Counted from the first letter of the stretch, positions 36,779-51,029 are shown. The stretch is 64,000 nt of DNA from Callipepla californica brunnescens (GCA_023055505.1 JALIRH010000026.1:10679591-10743590), one strand, 5' to 3'. Translations and numbers: made by a program. The notes: generated from the sequence alone by a model not told the origin.

Positions 36779-37969
36779 GAAAATACATATGAAATCTGAT
36801 GGCTTAGCTACACTTAGAAAATCATTTTCCAGATACCAAAACAGATATGTGAGCAGTTGGTTTTAGAAGATCTGTACCCCCTTCAAATCAGCATAAAAAA
36901 GAAGTCAGGATAAGGACTGCTTATAGAAGAAAAAAAAGAGAAAGAAAAAGGAAAAAAATATTTTTGCTAACTTAGGATGTAGAAGGAACCCAGTAACTTC
37001 ATTAAATTATATTCTTTACATAGCAGGATTAATGAGAAAATGAGAAGGCAAAACTGGATTTTGTATTTAACTATTTCCTTTTACTTTTGGGTTGCACAAT
37101 AAAGCCCTATGAAGATATTGCACCCATCACAACATGTGAGCAAATGTGACTCAGTCAGAACACATTACATGCAGAAAGGGAAAGATGCAAAGATAAGATA
37201 TTAGGGCTGAAATCAATACAGGATTCTCTTTTACATATCCCAACAGTCTCATTATCTTCAAAGTAGTTGATATGAATGTAATTAAAGAGCAGAACAAACA
37301 GCAAGAGGGAAAAAAAACACAGGGCCCTGTTTCAAGATTCTCACTAAAATGGAATAGCGCAGTGCTGTACAGTAAATCACAGGATACACTGTGCCAAACC
37401 TAGCAGAATTCTTTTAAAAACAAATAATTGCGACATTTTAAACAATGTAAATTGTATAAACGCGGGCATCTGCAGTTTAAACACAAATAAGCACTGCCAC
37501 CAGAGAATAACTTGAAACCACAACCAACAGCAGTTGGTGATGCTGCAATGTGCTAACCCAAACTAGCACTGGTATCGTAGCTGAATGGTAGAACTAAACC
37601 CGTGTGCCACCCACAGCAGGTAATCCTACAAGAAAGAGGAACCAGGCACACCAGGATGGAGCTGGATACTAAAGCTTGACTGGAGAACGTGCAAGTCATC
37701 CTTGAGTGGCACAGACCCAGGACAGCTCACACCCCAGGCACTGTGGCTGGTGGTGACACCTTGGCGTCTACAGGAAAGTCCAGCTAAAGAAATAGGGGCA
37801 GAACACTCCAAGGAAAAAAAAAAAACAAAAAAAATAAAACAACTGTGATTTTTCATGAGCTCTAAATTCCTAAATCCTCCCCCTCCTGAACACCCCACAG
37901 ATATGACTCAAGAGATCAATGGATCAATGGGATAATAGTACAGAATGTCCTAAGTGGAGCATCAGCCCC
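36779..37969. other. Unannotated stretch with A-rich tract
   Basis: No gene is recognised. A-rich sequence lies at 36930-36962 and 37813-37842. The part around 37430-37560 is unique-looking and contains GTAAATTGTATAAACGCGGG and CAGCAGTTGGTG, but too little else to call a regulatory block. Confidence 0.45.
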
Positions 37970-38450
37970 TGTTTCAAATATACATTGCTGAATGCTCCTA
38001 CCAAGTGCTAAATTAAAATTTACAGTAGTGCTAATTGAAGTCACATTTGTGCGTGTGCTGCGTGCTGTTAGGCAGGAGGAGATTTTTTTTCTTGGAGATT
38101 AAAACTTCCGTAATGTCTTCTTGTGTTTATAGCAGTTTAATGCAAAAGCAAAACGTAATTACAGGAGGCTGTTAATGGATTGGATGGCCAGTGTTGCTGT
38201 CTAGCTGTGTTCCAATTTTTCCTCTGTTGGCTTTGTGCTGTCTGTTGTCATCTCCTAATTATCTGTTCCTTTTTCAGTTGGCAGCTTTAATAGTTTGAGG
38301 GTATTATTCAAACCGAAATTAATTAGTGTTTTTCAGGAACTGCTTAAAGAGTAAGAGTTTTATTTGGAGCTAGATATGATAACAACGTTTTTATCAGATT
38401 CAAAAGTGGAATATTTTTTTTGGCTGACTTCCACTTCCAGAAACTATTCA
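37970..38450. promoter_or_regulatory. Strongest candidate conserved non-coding element
   Basis: The block is free of recognisable repeats and dense in homeodomain-type sites: AAACGTAATTACAGG at about 38151, CTGTTAATGGATTGGATGG (with an ATGGATTGG PBX/MEIS-like core) near 38169, TCCTAATTATCTG near 38253 and AAATTAATTAGTG near 38317. Several CpGs are kept in otherwise CpG-poor sequence. The texture matches vertebrate ultraconserved-type enhancers. The assignment is inference until tested by alignment. Confidence 0.4.
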
Positions 38451-41400
38451 CATTGATCAGCAAGAGGAAAGAAAGCTCCGATATTGCAAAACTAAACAAG
38501 AATTTCTGAAGATGTTCAGCAGCTTATTGGTTCCCATATGGCTTTACTTCGCTACTTCCCATTTACAGTAGCTTCTGACAGCAGAAAGCTAAAGCACTTT
38601 TATTGTAAAGCGAATATGCTCAGGTTTTAACTGGCACATGAACAGCTGAGAATGATAAGTTCAAAATATAAGGGAAGAAACATGGCACTAAAATCTCAGT
38701 ATCTTCATTCATGCAGCCAATGAATTAACGACAAAGTACACTACATAGCATTTATACAGTGATCTTGGCAGGTGCTGCAAACCCTTAAGAGCACTGGAGC
38801 ATCAAATGCCATGCAGCCATTCTTCCTAATTTGTGCATTGTGTTGACACCAACCACCACTGTGAAAAATAGTCACAGAGATCTATTGCAAGCATTCTAAT
38901 GAGAAAATAATCAATGAATGCGTGGTGCTTCCTGAACCTAATGGTCCTGATGCACCCAGCTCACAGTGCTTTTTACAGTAAAGCAGGTTGCACAGAGGAA
39001 TTTATTGCAACAGACTCATAAAACCTTTTAAAGATGAAAACATCCACTGTATTCTCTCTTGGAAACCAAATTGGGGGGAAAAGGTGATGAGAAAGAGGAA
39101 AAGAGAGGAAGATGAAGGCAAAACAAACTCAAAAAGAGTTAATTTGAAACCAATCAAACTCCATTTTCTTTCTCTGCATCAGAAATCTCTTTTATTTTGG
39201 TGGTGAGTTTATTTTCAAAGACATGCCGATCCTTTTGAGGGGAATTCCGCATCTTACAGCTGTGCAATCTGCCCTGCAGTGTACACCTTGCTCGCCCACC
39301 TGCCTTCTGCAAAACATCATGAACTTCCCAGAGCTGAGGTTCTGCCAGTATAATTGTACTTTATGCTTGTCGCCGATCTCCAGCAAAGACAATGCCTAGC
39401 CCATTATGTTCTAAAGTAAAAGTAGTAAAGAACTGCATATGGATGAGTTAGCAGACTATTGTTACCTTGCAGAGTGTTATATTGTATTATGTATGGTTTT
39501 ATGTTAATAATGCATGGGTTTATAGAGCACTTAAAAAGCAGTTTCATTAAACAGTTTCATTTTAAGAATAATTTGTTAAGAATGCAGCTTCTGAAAAAGG
39601 TTAAATTCTTGTTCCATATTCAAAGTATAACCCACATGCTGAGAATAAAGGAACAGTCATATTTTAAACACCTATTACAATTCATGCTTTGAAACATCTC
39701 ATAAGTCTAGCCTTAAGTACTTCCCGTTTGATAGTTACTTTATTTTTGCCTGCTTTTGTTTTCTTCTTCATTCATGTTCTTTTAACGTTAGACATTAAAA
39801 TTTTAATTTTATTTCTGCTCTGCATTCAGATGCCAACGAGTTGAACTCTACCCATTTAAAAGCACATTTACTGGGGCAAAATGATGTCCCTTTGTTCTCT
39901 CTGGGGCAAATGTAGTTTTATTATCATGGGAGATTAAAAGACGTGACCCTTGGCACTGAGAAATATTGTGCTACCTCCTACAACTACTGACTAGAATACT
40001 CTAAAGAATGGTCCTTTGCTAGCTGGCAGAACACTAAAACATATACTGGATCTGGCAGAGATGTTTATTTTCAGCTTTCATCTTAAGTGTGCATTAGCTA
40101 CTGAATTGACTATACTGTTGGTAGAACAATGGATCAAGTCCAGGCCTGGCAGATCCTATCTGATGTGCAGGTGTATCAATTGGAAAGCACACATTTGTTT
40201 TAAGAAAAATAGCAAAGCAAAGTCAGAAGCATGCTACAGCTCCCTTGCTGGTGGAATTAAACAATCCCCTCCTCCTCAGTAACAGCTCAGCTAATGCAAT
40301 CAGCTTCAGGAGCACACACTTCGTCACTGGGGTGCAAATCCCACTTAACAACGTGCCAGAATGGAGGGAGACAAGAATTCCTATGAAGAAAGCCATCATT
40401 CATATACAGAATATGGCAAGTGCAAAATGATACCATTTTTACCTCAGCCTGAGAAAGGCTGAACAACCTCTATCTATTTGTTTAAGCAGAAAGTAGACAC
40501 TTTCTTCTTAGCTTCAGCCAACCATTGCTATGAACCTACCTGCCAGATTTTGTTATGAACATTGTGGTACACTATGTCTTCTTTTGGCTCTCTTATCTTA
40601 GGGTCCCTTTGTTTGTGAGTCCCTCTCTTCCTCGCTCCAGAACAACTTGCTAATCCTCACAGCTGCAGAAGTGACCTCCCCGAATGACAACAAACTTCCC
40701 ACTGTGGGTGCTCACTCCATAGTCCTCCAGCCCAGGGACTAGAGCAGGCTTATCTGAAAGCTGGCTGTCAATAGGAGGAGCTCACCAGGCAAACACTAAT
40801 AACTGCTGGCTGCACCAGCAGGGGATGCCAACATCTAACAGCCATTAACACCAGCAAGCTCCCAGCGATCTACACCAGCAGTCACAGGATGGAAACTCAG
40901 CCCATTCTCTACTACAAAAGGACAGAGAAACGTGGCTGACATTTCTCTGTAGTAGCAGGTTTTATTGAGAACTTTCAATTCCTTCAGAATAAATTTGCAA
41001 AACCAAACATTTTTACTTTTCCCCTCTTCATTTAGAGCAACAGAAGAGAAAGGCAAAGAGAGAAAGGCATGTTTCACTTTCTGATCCAGAATTAATTTTC
41101 AGCGCCAGCATATAAAGAAATCATTTGTTTGCTTACAAACTCTGAAAGTACAATAGACCATAAAATAGAAAGTGCAACAGAAAATACGATTTTTCCTAAT
41201 ATTCACAGCCTCTTTTCAACACATATTTATAGTCATCTAAAAGACAGTGCACAATTTTTGTTCCTATATGCAGACCACTGTAGAAGTCTGAAGCTCGTGA
41301 CTGAGCACTAGGATGCTATGTGGTTGAAAATGTCCATTTCAGCACAATTTACAGATGCTAACTCTTTAAAAATCTCTCTCTCTTTAAAAGTTTCTTCATA

Positions 41401-42021
41401 AAATGAAGTTTTACCTTACCATTTTAATTGCACTTCAGAAAGATCTAACTTCTTTACATTTTTACTTCTCAGGTGTCTAGATTGCCCTTTCTAGACTTCC
41501 CACAGCAAAATGACAAATGTACCCTTACTAAACACATCCCATGAATACAGCTACTTTGAAATACGAAGATGTGCTTCCAGAATAAGAAAGGGTAAGATTT
41601 CCAGTTACATTTTCACATAGCCCACTTCCTTCATTTTCAGCCAATGATAAAGCTCTGCTGTCTTTTATGGGAGCCACGAAACGTTCACTGTGCAAGAACG
41701 TGTGCTGTGGGAAATACAGTCATCTGTTTTCTCTTGTTAGTTGCAATGCTTTTAAACAATAATTTTCAGAAAAAAAAACAAAAACACAGTATCACCTGCC
41801 CTGTGTTTTTTACTTTCAAAGGTCCAACATTCCAGCATTTGGGATATTTGAGAAATTCTTTTAAAAGAAAACTTCCACGCTAGGCTTTCTCTGTACTGAA
41901 CATGCAGTGGTCATGTCTCGCTGTGCTGTTCCTGTTCTGGGCCTGCATTGCTGCAGCTATGTAAACTGACTGAAGTTCTAGATTTGTCTTTTATTTTTTT
42001 AAGAGAATTAGCATTCTAGCT
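38451..42021. other. Unannotated non-coding stretch
   Basis: Nothing gene-like is recognised. A CCAGCAGGGGATGCC string at 40815-40829 partly resembles the CTCF core, and a CTGGGGCAAA motif occurs twice exactly 30 bp apart (39871 and 39901). Confidence 0.5.
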
Positions 42022-42082
42022 GAAAAAAAATAAAATAAATAAAATGAAATAAAATAAAATATATACAAAAAAAAAAAAAAAA
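42022..42082. repeat. A-rich (AAAT/AAAAT)n low-complexity tract
   Basis: Degenerate AAAT, AAAAT and AAATG units run into a 17-base A run ending at 42082. No SINE or LINE body is seen next to it. Confidence 0.85.
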
Positions 42083-45000
42083 GGTAGCTGAGCATGTGGT
42101 AACACAACAATTGGGAAACATCGAGAAAACTGTGTTGAGGCTGCCATGAGGAACAGTTTCACTTCACCTACTTTAAACTCAAATTCCCTAATTAAATGCT
42201 TTGCTACTACAAATAACTAAAAAAAATACAACTGTGATGGTAGACTTATCACCACCTCTCAGTGCCACTTTGAGAACTTTGGTGCATAGGGTTGATTCAC
42301 TCTTTTTCTCTTTTCTAAATGTCAGAATCTCACAATGGCCTACAAACAAAAGACACCAGAAATAATCATTCCCGTTCTTGCTGCAGAGAATTCCCAATTG
42401 TATTTGCTATGACATCCTCTGTACTTTAAGTTGCTTTGGTAATAAACCTAACAATGGTTAACATCTTAAAAGGATGTCATTAAGTCAAATGGATGATGTT
42501 AAACACAGAAATTGTTTTTTGCTGTCTATCCAGAAAATTTCCACTGTTATGTGCTTAGAGTTTCCCAGGCACAGTCTCCCATTCTGTCTTCATAGCCTTA
42601 GCATTTATCCTCTTACGCTCTTTCCTCTACCGATTGCATGTTAATTTAAAATGTTAACTTTCTCCTACCTTATCTTCATAATCCTTAGTTCTTCCAGCCT
42701 GGTGTCACCTGCACAGGTGATTAATGAGGGTCTTCTTTGTTTTTTCAAGTCAACACTGTGTCACCTAGCACAAAGCAGAAGAGAAACAGAGTCTAACTAC
42801 TATACGCCTAAACATGCAAAATTACAGAAACAGGTAGACAAATAACTGCAAAAAACTACTAAGTAACAGCTTCAAATCAACCCTTGTAAATAGCACATAG
42901 ATAGAATACCATATCTTTAGCCTCTAATCTAAAATTTTGTCCTAGGGAAAGCAGCTTTGGAAAAAAAATGCATACTCTTTGCAGGCATGCAGATGTGACA
43001 GATTTTTCCTCAGTCTGAGATAATGAGTGGCCAAAAGGCCTGACAAGACAAAATTTAAACATTTCCATGACAAGGAATAGTATGGTGTAAAGACAGCAAC
43101 TACCTTTAAAATTACACAATAAAAATGAATAACGTGAATCATGTGAAAACAAGTACACACATACGTTGAGTATTTATAATTGCACATTGGTAGAATAAGA
43201 GCATTAATGTAAGAAATACAAAAACAAAGGCCTTCAAGGCTCACAAAGAGCTGAGTTTCTAGCTGCCTTTGTTAGTAATTCATTCTTTTCCCTCTTGGCT
43301 CTCTTTGTACAGGAAGACATTTTACATGCACAGTACATTAATTAGACATGTAAAAGACACTTCAAGCCTGCCAACTCAACTGCTTTGGGTAGTATTCCAC
43401 CAGATTTCCAGACAATTAGCAGCTGGAACATCTGGAAATCCCAGACAAATGGCCACCAACCATGCAGAAATTGACTCTGTATCATACAAATCTGAATCAT
43501 CCAAGGAGTTCAGAAGTGTAGACATCATAGGAGGTGCCCAAGCCTCCTGGAGTGTGTCTGGGATATAATGGAGCCCATCACATAGATGCACACAGGTCAG
43601 TCACACATGTAGAGAGGGATGCCAGATTTACTGTTCTAGGGCTTGAGACTGGAAGGGAGGATATGCCGACTGTTCCATTGCACAACATCATTCAGACTGT
43701 ATCTTCCTATCCTCTAACTTTCCAGCAGCGTTTCCCCCCCCCAAGTCGGAGAAGAACTGAACTTCTCCTGCATGTTGCTATTAATCTGGCGGTGTCAAAG
43801 ATGAAGTCTAAGGAACTCAAAATAAAACCATGTATCTCTTTCTTTCCTTTCATCCACTGGCCTAGAGATTTTGTATCCTCTAAGACATCAGGAAGCCAGC
43901 AAATACAGTTTGTATCCAATTGTCATAACCATTGAAAAGTTAAGTCAGACTGATGATACAAAATCCTGGTATTTTCTCAGGTGGTTTCTGCATCCTGGCT
44001 GAGATTTTCAAACTGATGCCCAGAATTAGATCCATAAATCTCATGTGCACACTGACTTTGTTGTCAAAGTGCTCAACACCCAAAAGCTGTTACAATATGG
44101 TTCCTTTCCCAATCAGAACAGTCCACTGTGTCAAAAACTTTAAGACTCTGTAGTGCAAAGCTTACAGTGCTGGTTAATGGCTCCCAAGCTATAGCACTGT
44201 CTGAATCCTGGGCCTTTGTTTCCATCTTGTACCTGATACTGTGTTACAGCACACGAACAATGTGCAAGCCCTCAGCAACTTACTGTCTCAAAAAGAACAG
44301 CATTCCTACAACTGATTAATCTGCCAAAAAAGCTGAAAGGGTCACAGCTCTGACTAAAAAGGCTTTTCACTTCAAGGCTTATCCCACAGTTCAGTTCAGC
44401 TGACAAACGCACAGATGAGGATTTCTCAACTATGTAGTTTTCAGTAAGGGACAACCCACCCCTATTGTCAGAAGAACTGGAAAAAGAGAAGCCATCCCCT
44501 GAAAAGAATACAACTTCACTCTTAGATTAAATCAGGATGTAGCACTGTAAACAAGCTACCTCTTGGCTACGAGAATAGAGTCATATCACAAAGGATCAGT
44601 CATCCATATTCCCAGTCAGCACATAGGGGGTTGAGCATGACACAAAATGCTAGGCACATAAAGTTACCTTCCCCCTTTTCTTACACGTCCAGAGGACCAT
44701 TTTCTTGTATCACATCTGAAATGATAGCTAACTGAATGGGGAGAAAGGAGAGTCTATGGTACAAAGGTTGCAGTACTTTAACACCACAGGATGCAATGCA
44801 GTTCAGTGGGGATAAAGAGGATATGAAGACTGCATGAGTTGCTATTTAGAGAAAAACATATAGTCACATCCTAAGTTCTGTCCATATCCAAAATCAAACA
44901 TTTGCCACCCTGTTTATCCAATTACCATCGCATTTAGCTGAGCAGTACTTAACTGAATTTCTTCAAGGTTACGGCCTCAGGAAGAGTCACTTTCCTGGTC

Positions 45001-46861
45001 AGTTCTTTGATTGCCTTTACATCCATCCATCCAAATGCACTGGATGCCCCCAAACCATTTGGGATCAGCAAACCTGGGCTCAATTTTCTATCTAGTTCAT
45101 TCACTACTTAAGCAGGGGAAAAAAAACTTTGCTTGTTCAGCTGACTTAATATCGAGGGTAGGCAGTGATCTTCTTCCATGAATATGCTAAAATTAATCCA
45201 ATTTGCATGGAAACATATAAGCAGTAAATATTTATTCATGATTGGGAGGGAACTGTTCCAAGTATGTAAACTAAAGGTAGACATTAAAAAAAACAGCATA
45301 AACACTGATCACCATAACTTTCCTACAATTAGCTGCCAGGTATAATTAATTTGTGCTTCCAGACATATTAAATCACTAACAAGCATAACATGTTTGAAAT
45401 AAGAAATAATTAAAAAAATAAAAAAAATGCAATTAGGGAGATCCAGTTATTTCAGTTTGGGCAAAGTGACCCTCACACTAATAGCCCAGTAGTTAATGAA
45501 GCTGACTTAAAGAGAATTCCTTTTTCTCCCCATGAACACTATCTTTATTTTTTTTTTTAAACTTCATACTGAAGTTGAAAAGTTTAATTAAATAGGCTTC
45601 AGTCTGCAGGAGTAAAAAGTAAGAGATGTCAGCAATAGAAACAGCAGTCTGCCAACTAAGGGAGTCATATGTTACGTTATTGTTACACTAAAGCAGAAGG
45701 AGATAAAAAACACACTGGCATGTATTTTTACGTACTGTGAGTTGAGCATTGTGAAAGGATGTACTCCTTAGCTGAAATCATTCTTACCTTGACTAATGAT
45801 AAGATTTCAAGAGGCATAATTGCCATTCTGCATTGGCAGAGTGTGTTTTTTTACTAGACAATAGATCTCTACTTCAGTATAGATGATCTCTACTTCTCAG
45901 AGAAATCTCTGTTATTTGAAAAGCATTCCTGGCTTTGGTCTTAAGATTGTCTTTGACTAGAAACAGTTCAAAAGCATCATTCAAAGTCAGAATCTCACCG
46001 TCTCAAGGCTTTTCTGCTCAAGGCTCTTAAGCATAGGACTGCCATGAGCAGGGAACATAGAAACATTGCTTTGGAAGCATACACAGCAAATCTGAGCATT
46101 TGTGCATAGGTGAACCACGTGCACCTCAGCAGTGACCAAGGCCATAGGTGAATATATACATCATTAATTACCCCTTCTTTAGTTTGCTAGTGTTCCTCTG
46201 TTGGAGATCTATTGCCTCTCCATCAGAACCACAAGAATGGACAGAATGAATGTTCCCTACCTATGTGGGGAACATGGGGAACTTAAAGTAAATCTCGTTC
46301 TTTCAGGCATAAGAACGCTGGGTTGAGCTCAAGTCTGAAAATTTTCATCAAAGTAGATGAGAAGAATTTGTGATATACTCCCCCAATCTGTTCTGCTATG
46401 AAAGAGTGCAAAGAGCTGTGGAGCACTTGCATCTGTGACAGTTATTTCTATTCTGCCTGCAACCTAAATCTGGTCAGCTTCAACACGATTATAAAGTCAG
46501 CTCATGATTCTTTATCTTGTATGTGCAGGATATGGATTGGGAAATCACTGCACAGACTGGGGAATCAGCATACCATTTTGGACCAACAATTTCCGTTAGT
46601 TCTTTCTCAAGTTTAACCTCCGCTTAAAGAATTTCATACTTCTACAGGATAGGGCCTTATTTCCACTGATCACCACGTCAGATTTAGGCAGCTGTAGACA
46701 TATCAGTCTTGGTGCATGAGTGGGAAAACAAAGATAAAAATGAAAGCTTGAGAAGAAAAGAGACGAAGAAAACAACCTCACTGGTTCTTATCCAGTGCTC
46801 TGCTACCAAAATATTTAAGCACACATTAATTTATGCATTTATCATACTGTGAAGGAAATAG
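42083..46861. other. Unannotated non-coding stretch
   Basis: No gene is recognised. Short open frames are dense on both strands between 43.27 and 44.45 kb (up to 133 codons at 43534-43935), with no recognisable domain and many overlapping opposite-strand partners. A nine-C run lies at 43734-43742. Confidence 0.5.
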
Positions 46862-46920
46862 ACATTGTTACTCATTTCATCTGTGAAGAGGTGAAAAAGG
46901 GACAGGGTCTCAGCATGGCT
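46862..46920 (-). repeat. Doubtful antisense MIR remnant
   Basis: ACATTGTTACTCATTTCATC, TGTGAAGAGGTGAAAAAGGG and ACAGGGTCTCAGCATGGCTG weakly resemble the MIR antisense core (ATTATCCCCATTTTACAGATG, then a GAGGAAACTGAGG-like run). It is very diverged and could be coincidence. Confidence 0.2.
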
Positions 46921-49289
46921 GCACACTTGAATCAGAAACTAAGGTGTTGGTAATTTGGTTCCGAGAAAGAAAAGAAGAATATAGGAGAAAAAAACTCCCG
47001 GCACAGGGGTAGTCACAGATCACAGCAACTCTGTTCTTCTTATTTTCATTTCATATTAGCAGAGGAGAACTTGGTACATTGTTTGTGAACGAACGAGACT
47101 GATGCAACAAATCTCTAACCCCCTCCTCAGTGTTCATGCCCTATCAGACAGAGAAGCAAGGGCAAAAACAAACTCTTTCAGCCTTTGGGAGCTACAGCAT
47201 AAGCAGCCAAGGCGCAGGAGCTTCAGAAGACTTTCTCAAGTTACGACAGGACTTTCCCTACTAGCTGATGACAAAGGGTCTAGTCCTCACATGGTCTTCA
47301 CTTTTCCTATAAAACTACCTCAGCCACGCTTCTCAGCTTCGCCACTATGTGTTTACTCCTCCTCATAATAGTTCTTTCCATCTGTACCACATCTTCCTAG
47401 ACAAATGCAGATAAAAAAATGCTGTTGTTAAATTTAGTGATCGAAGAGATCCAAGCAAAATTACCTGTCAAAAGAATAACTTGTATTTTAAATAAAACAT
47501 ATCCATTTGCTTCACTAAGGTGCACTGGGTTATGCTCTATCCTATTGCTCACTCTGAGTCTGGCTCTCTTTTGCTCAGGTTGCAAATACTACAGACTGCC
47601 TGGTTTTCTTTATAAATAAATAAATAAATATTGAGTACCAATGCAGTTTCTAGCAAAGGGTATGTGACTACATAAATCCATGTTTTTTTCACGCTTTTTA
47701 TACCCTGTGCAGTGCTACAACCTCATCGCAAAAAAGACAGTTTCAGTGCTCAGAAAAGGGTAACATGAATGAGTCCAGCTGAAGAATCAGGGTGGTTTCT
47801 ACTGTGGAGACAGTGTCTTTGCTGTAGATCTCCTGAGCCGTTGTAAATCCTAAGTTTTATTTCCCTTTAGCACAACACATATATGTGCCTATACTAGCAA
47901 CAAGCCCAGCATCACAAGTATACCATGTCTTGCACACTAACCTTCAGTGAGGATTTACCAGTTGTTCCCAAAGTCACAGAGACTGACGGGATGCGCTCAG
48001 GCTGAGTGCATAAGCAGCATCCAAAAGAAAATAAGTAGATTCTGACATCTCATCTGACCTGTGATTTAATTTGTGAGGTGCATGGCAAGAAGCCACTGCT
48101 TTACAACAAGATTCAGATTTCCTTCCTTCAAGAGGATTGAACAAAGTAGACTATGTTGAAAGACATACTCAACAAATGCATAACAGAGCATTCTTGAGCA
48201 TTTGACTGTGCATTCGTCCTCAGTGGGCATTTTTGCTTGCTTTCCCACTTCCACAGAAATGGGCATATAGCCCTTAGATTGAGTCAGGGTAGATGCTCTG
48301 AAATTCATGAATTTTGTGTCTATTGAGAGAAGGCAGAACAGCTGTCAGTTGACAAGCATTAACTTTAACTTCGACCTCTCAAGCCTGGAACTAACATTTG
48401 AACAGGACCAGAGCCTTCCTCTCTGATATAAAGCATACTGGTGCATCGAGTATTTTTCTGGAGGACAAAGTATCCTGAGATGTGGCTCACAGATCCACCA
48501 GTTCACAGATTTACAGTACATTAACTATGGTCATGGGAAAATGTTGTTTTTTCCTTCTATAAAGAGGGTCTTGTGTAATATGTAAATGCCATGAGGGATT
48601 AGCACAAGATATTATTTTTGCAGCGTGTGAAAGTGTGTTGCGCCAATTCTCAGAACGTCCAGCACCAGCCAAGCCTCATGACAGACCCAGAGGCAAACGC
48701 ACAACTCTCAATGCAATTGCCCAGTAAAGATGGGCTGGACCAGCTGAAAAGTCAGAAACATATGCTACAACAGTATTTTACAATATATAGGTTCACAGAC
48801 CGATACATCTGAACTAGCTCTGACAGAAGACAGTTCAAGCAGAAAATCCCCTTTTCATAACATATTTCACAAAGACTCCATCCTTCTAGAAAAGTGCTAC
48901 AAAATTCAAATGAAATGAAAGCTCATACGCTCCTATAAAAATTGCTTTCATCACATATAAAACAAAGACTCTCTGTATGTATTTTTATTATGCTGATGCA
49001 GGGATTTATAGAAGGAAAATAATGTTTTGATTCAAGTGGAAAAAAAAAATCTGAAAAAGCAGAAGAGTACCTATTTTCCAGAGAATTCTATATGAAGACA
49101 GTAGTAGTATTTTTCAGACTGAGAAGTAATTAAAGAGGAATTAAGCTCATTCTGTACAGCTCTTACAAGTATATGCAATACTATCGCAGAGCAGATGAAA
49201 TTGGGTAGGTTCTCCGAGACTAGGAGTAATAATGCGATGATAAAAATTTTACCAGGTTTCTCAAAAGATATGAGTTAATCTTTTTTTAT
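46921..49289. other. Unannotated stretch
   Basis: An (AAAT)n microsatellite of about five units lies at 47611-47631. Otherwise no gene or repeat is recognised. Confidence 0.5.
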
Positions 49290-49450
49290 TTTTATTTTTC
49301 TAAATATAGTCACTATTCTGATGCCCTAATGCATTCAAAATCCTTCATGCAAATAACTTTCTACTGACGCCTTTTGATGAGTTAATTCTTACCGCCAGTT
49401 GTGGAAAGAATCATCTAATAAACGCGCATGTAAAGATGATGAAGCATTTT
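49290..49450. promoter_or_regulatory. Candidate conserved non-coding element (POU site)
   Basis: A perfect octamer-type ATGCAAAT occurs at 49347-49354. It is followed by GATGAGTTAATTCTTACCGC and TAATAAACGCGCATGTAAAG, which keeps three CpGs in AT-rich sequence. The call is inferred from motif content. Confidence 0.25.
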
Positions 49451-51029
49451 ACAAATATACTTTTTAGCCTGGTATGCATTCTGTACTTTATATAGTAAAC
49501 TAATACAAAGGGAGCAGAAGATGATGCCAGGTCAGGAACGACATTTTTATTACCTATATAACTATGCCAGAGCAAAGAAATATTTGTGAGGTCTGAGGTT
49601 TTTGGTTAAAACAGAGAATAGAATGGCTGGGAATAGACTGAAACAATATTTAACGTAGGATCAACCTCTCTGTATGCTGGAACAAAGACTTTTAAGGATT
49701 GGCTTAAAAGAGTAACAAGCAGCCTATTAATGCCCAAAATGATGACGTAGCAGTTCTCCGTTTTTAACTACCTTCTCTCTGTTCATATTTATGAGTTAGG
49801 TTTTGAGGCTATAAAATGGTGTACTGTAGATCAGACATCTCACAAATGAGAAATACAAACTAGAATAGTGAACTGTTCTCCACATTTGAAGTTACCAACA
49901 TACGCTAAGAGTTCCAAATAATTATGAAAGAAAAGGTAAAGTCCAATAGATCACAAACTCTAAAAGAGAAACTTTCTGGATTAGACATGGTTTGAACAAT
50001 ACAATTGAAAATGTACAGTGAAGTTTAAATATAAGCCAAAGCATAGCATTGCATAAGAACTTGAAGTGGACTGAAAAACAACTGCAAGCAAAAAGGGAAA
50101 TGAACAAATCTATCTGATCTTTCCAGCTGACTTAAATGTGTACCCTAAAAAAAAAAAAATAAAGTAGTGACAACTAATTTGATGTAAAATTATTCCTGTT
50201 TTAATTAAATTAAAATAAATGAATATAATTAATTATGTAGGTTGTGAAACACATCTACCCAGACAGAAATGCTCTCTTAGACTCACTGAGGGGAAGGAAG
50301 TGGATCAGGCTGACCTAAATTCGTTTCACTGTTTAAAACTAAGGGTAAGATTTTCAGTGTTTTCTGATAGATTTCAACTATATCCCATATGTCGACTTCC
50401 TGCCTACAAGCTCAGGAGTATCCAAGTGTCTTATTTTCTATCTATACTATTTTGGTGCTGTGAGAAAGCAGGTAAAGTCCACATGGTTATTGGGATGTCT
50501 ACTTGTAACAGTAATGACTTTTTATCAAGTAAGGTGTGCATCAGAAGTTTTTCTTAGGTTACTGCCCACCATATTTCTTTGATTCTGTCCTCAGTGCCTT
50601 TTTGAAAGTTCATGAAAGGGAAGCAGGACAGCTTTAATTTTTTTCGGGGTGTAGAGTCCCTACCCTGTATTAAAAGTTCTAATACAGAGCTGCTGTTCTG
50701 GTTATGGAAGAATAGCATTTCTGATATATTAAACAAAGACAGCAGACTTTCCAAGATTTTTTTATGTAACCTCCTGGCCTGCCAAGTGGCCCAGCACATG
50801 GTGTATACAGATGCACCAGAGACAACTTTCATACCATAAATTCCTTTCCTGCTCTTCTGCTGTGAATGACAACAATTTTTTCCACTCATTTCAGTGGCAA
50901 CAATTCCAGTCTTAGCACAGATTGCTAGACTAGTTATTAAGGCTTAAAAGCAGTTTGTGTTTTAGAATAACTTTTTCTGACCCTCTTTTTGATTTTTCAG
51001 TCAAGAGTTCTCTCTCACCCTCTCTTCTT
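49451..51029. other. Unannotated non-coding stretch
   Basis: No gene or repeat family is recognised. The interval is AT-rich with a 12-A run near 50148. The overlapping open frames of 111-112 codons (50219-50889, opposite strands) show no known domain. Confidence 0.5.
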
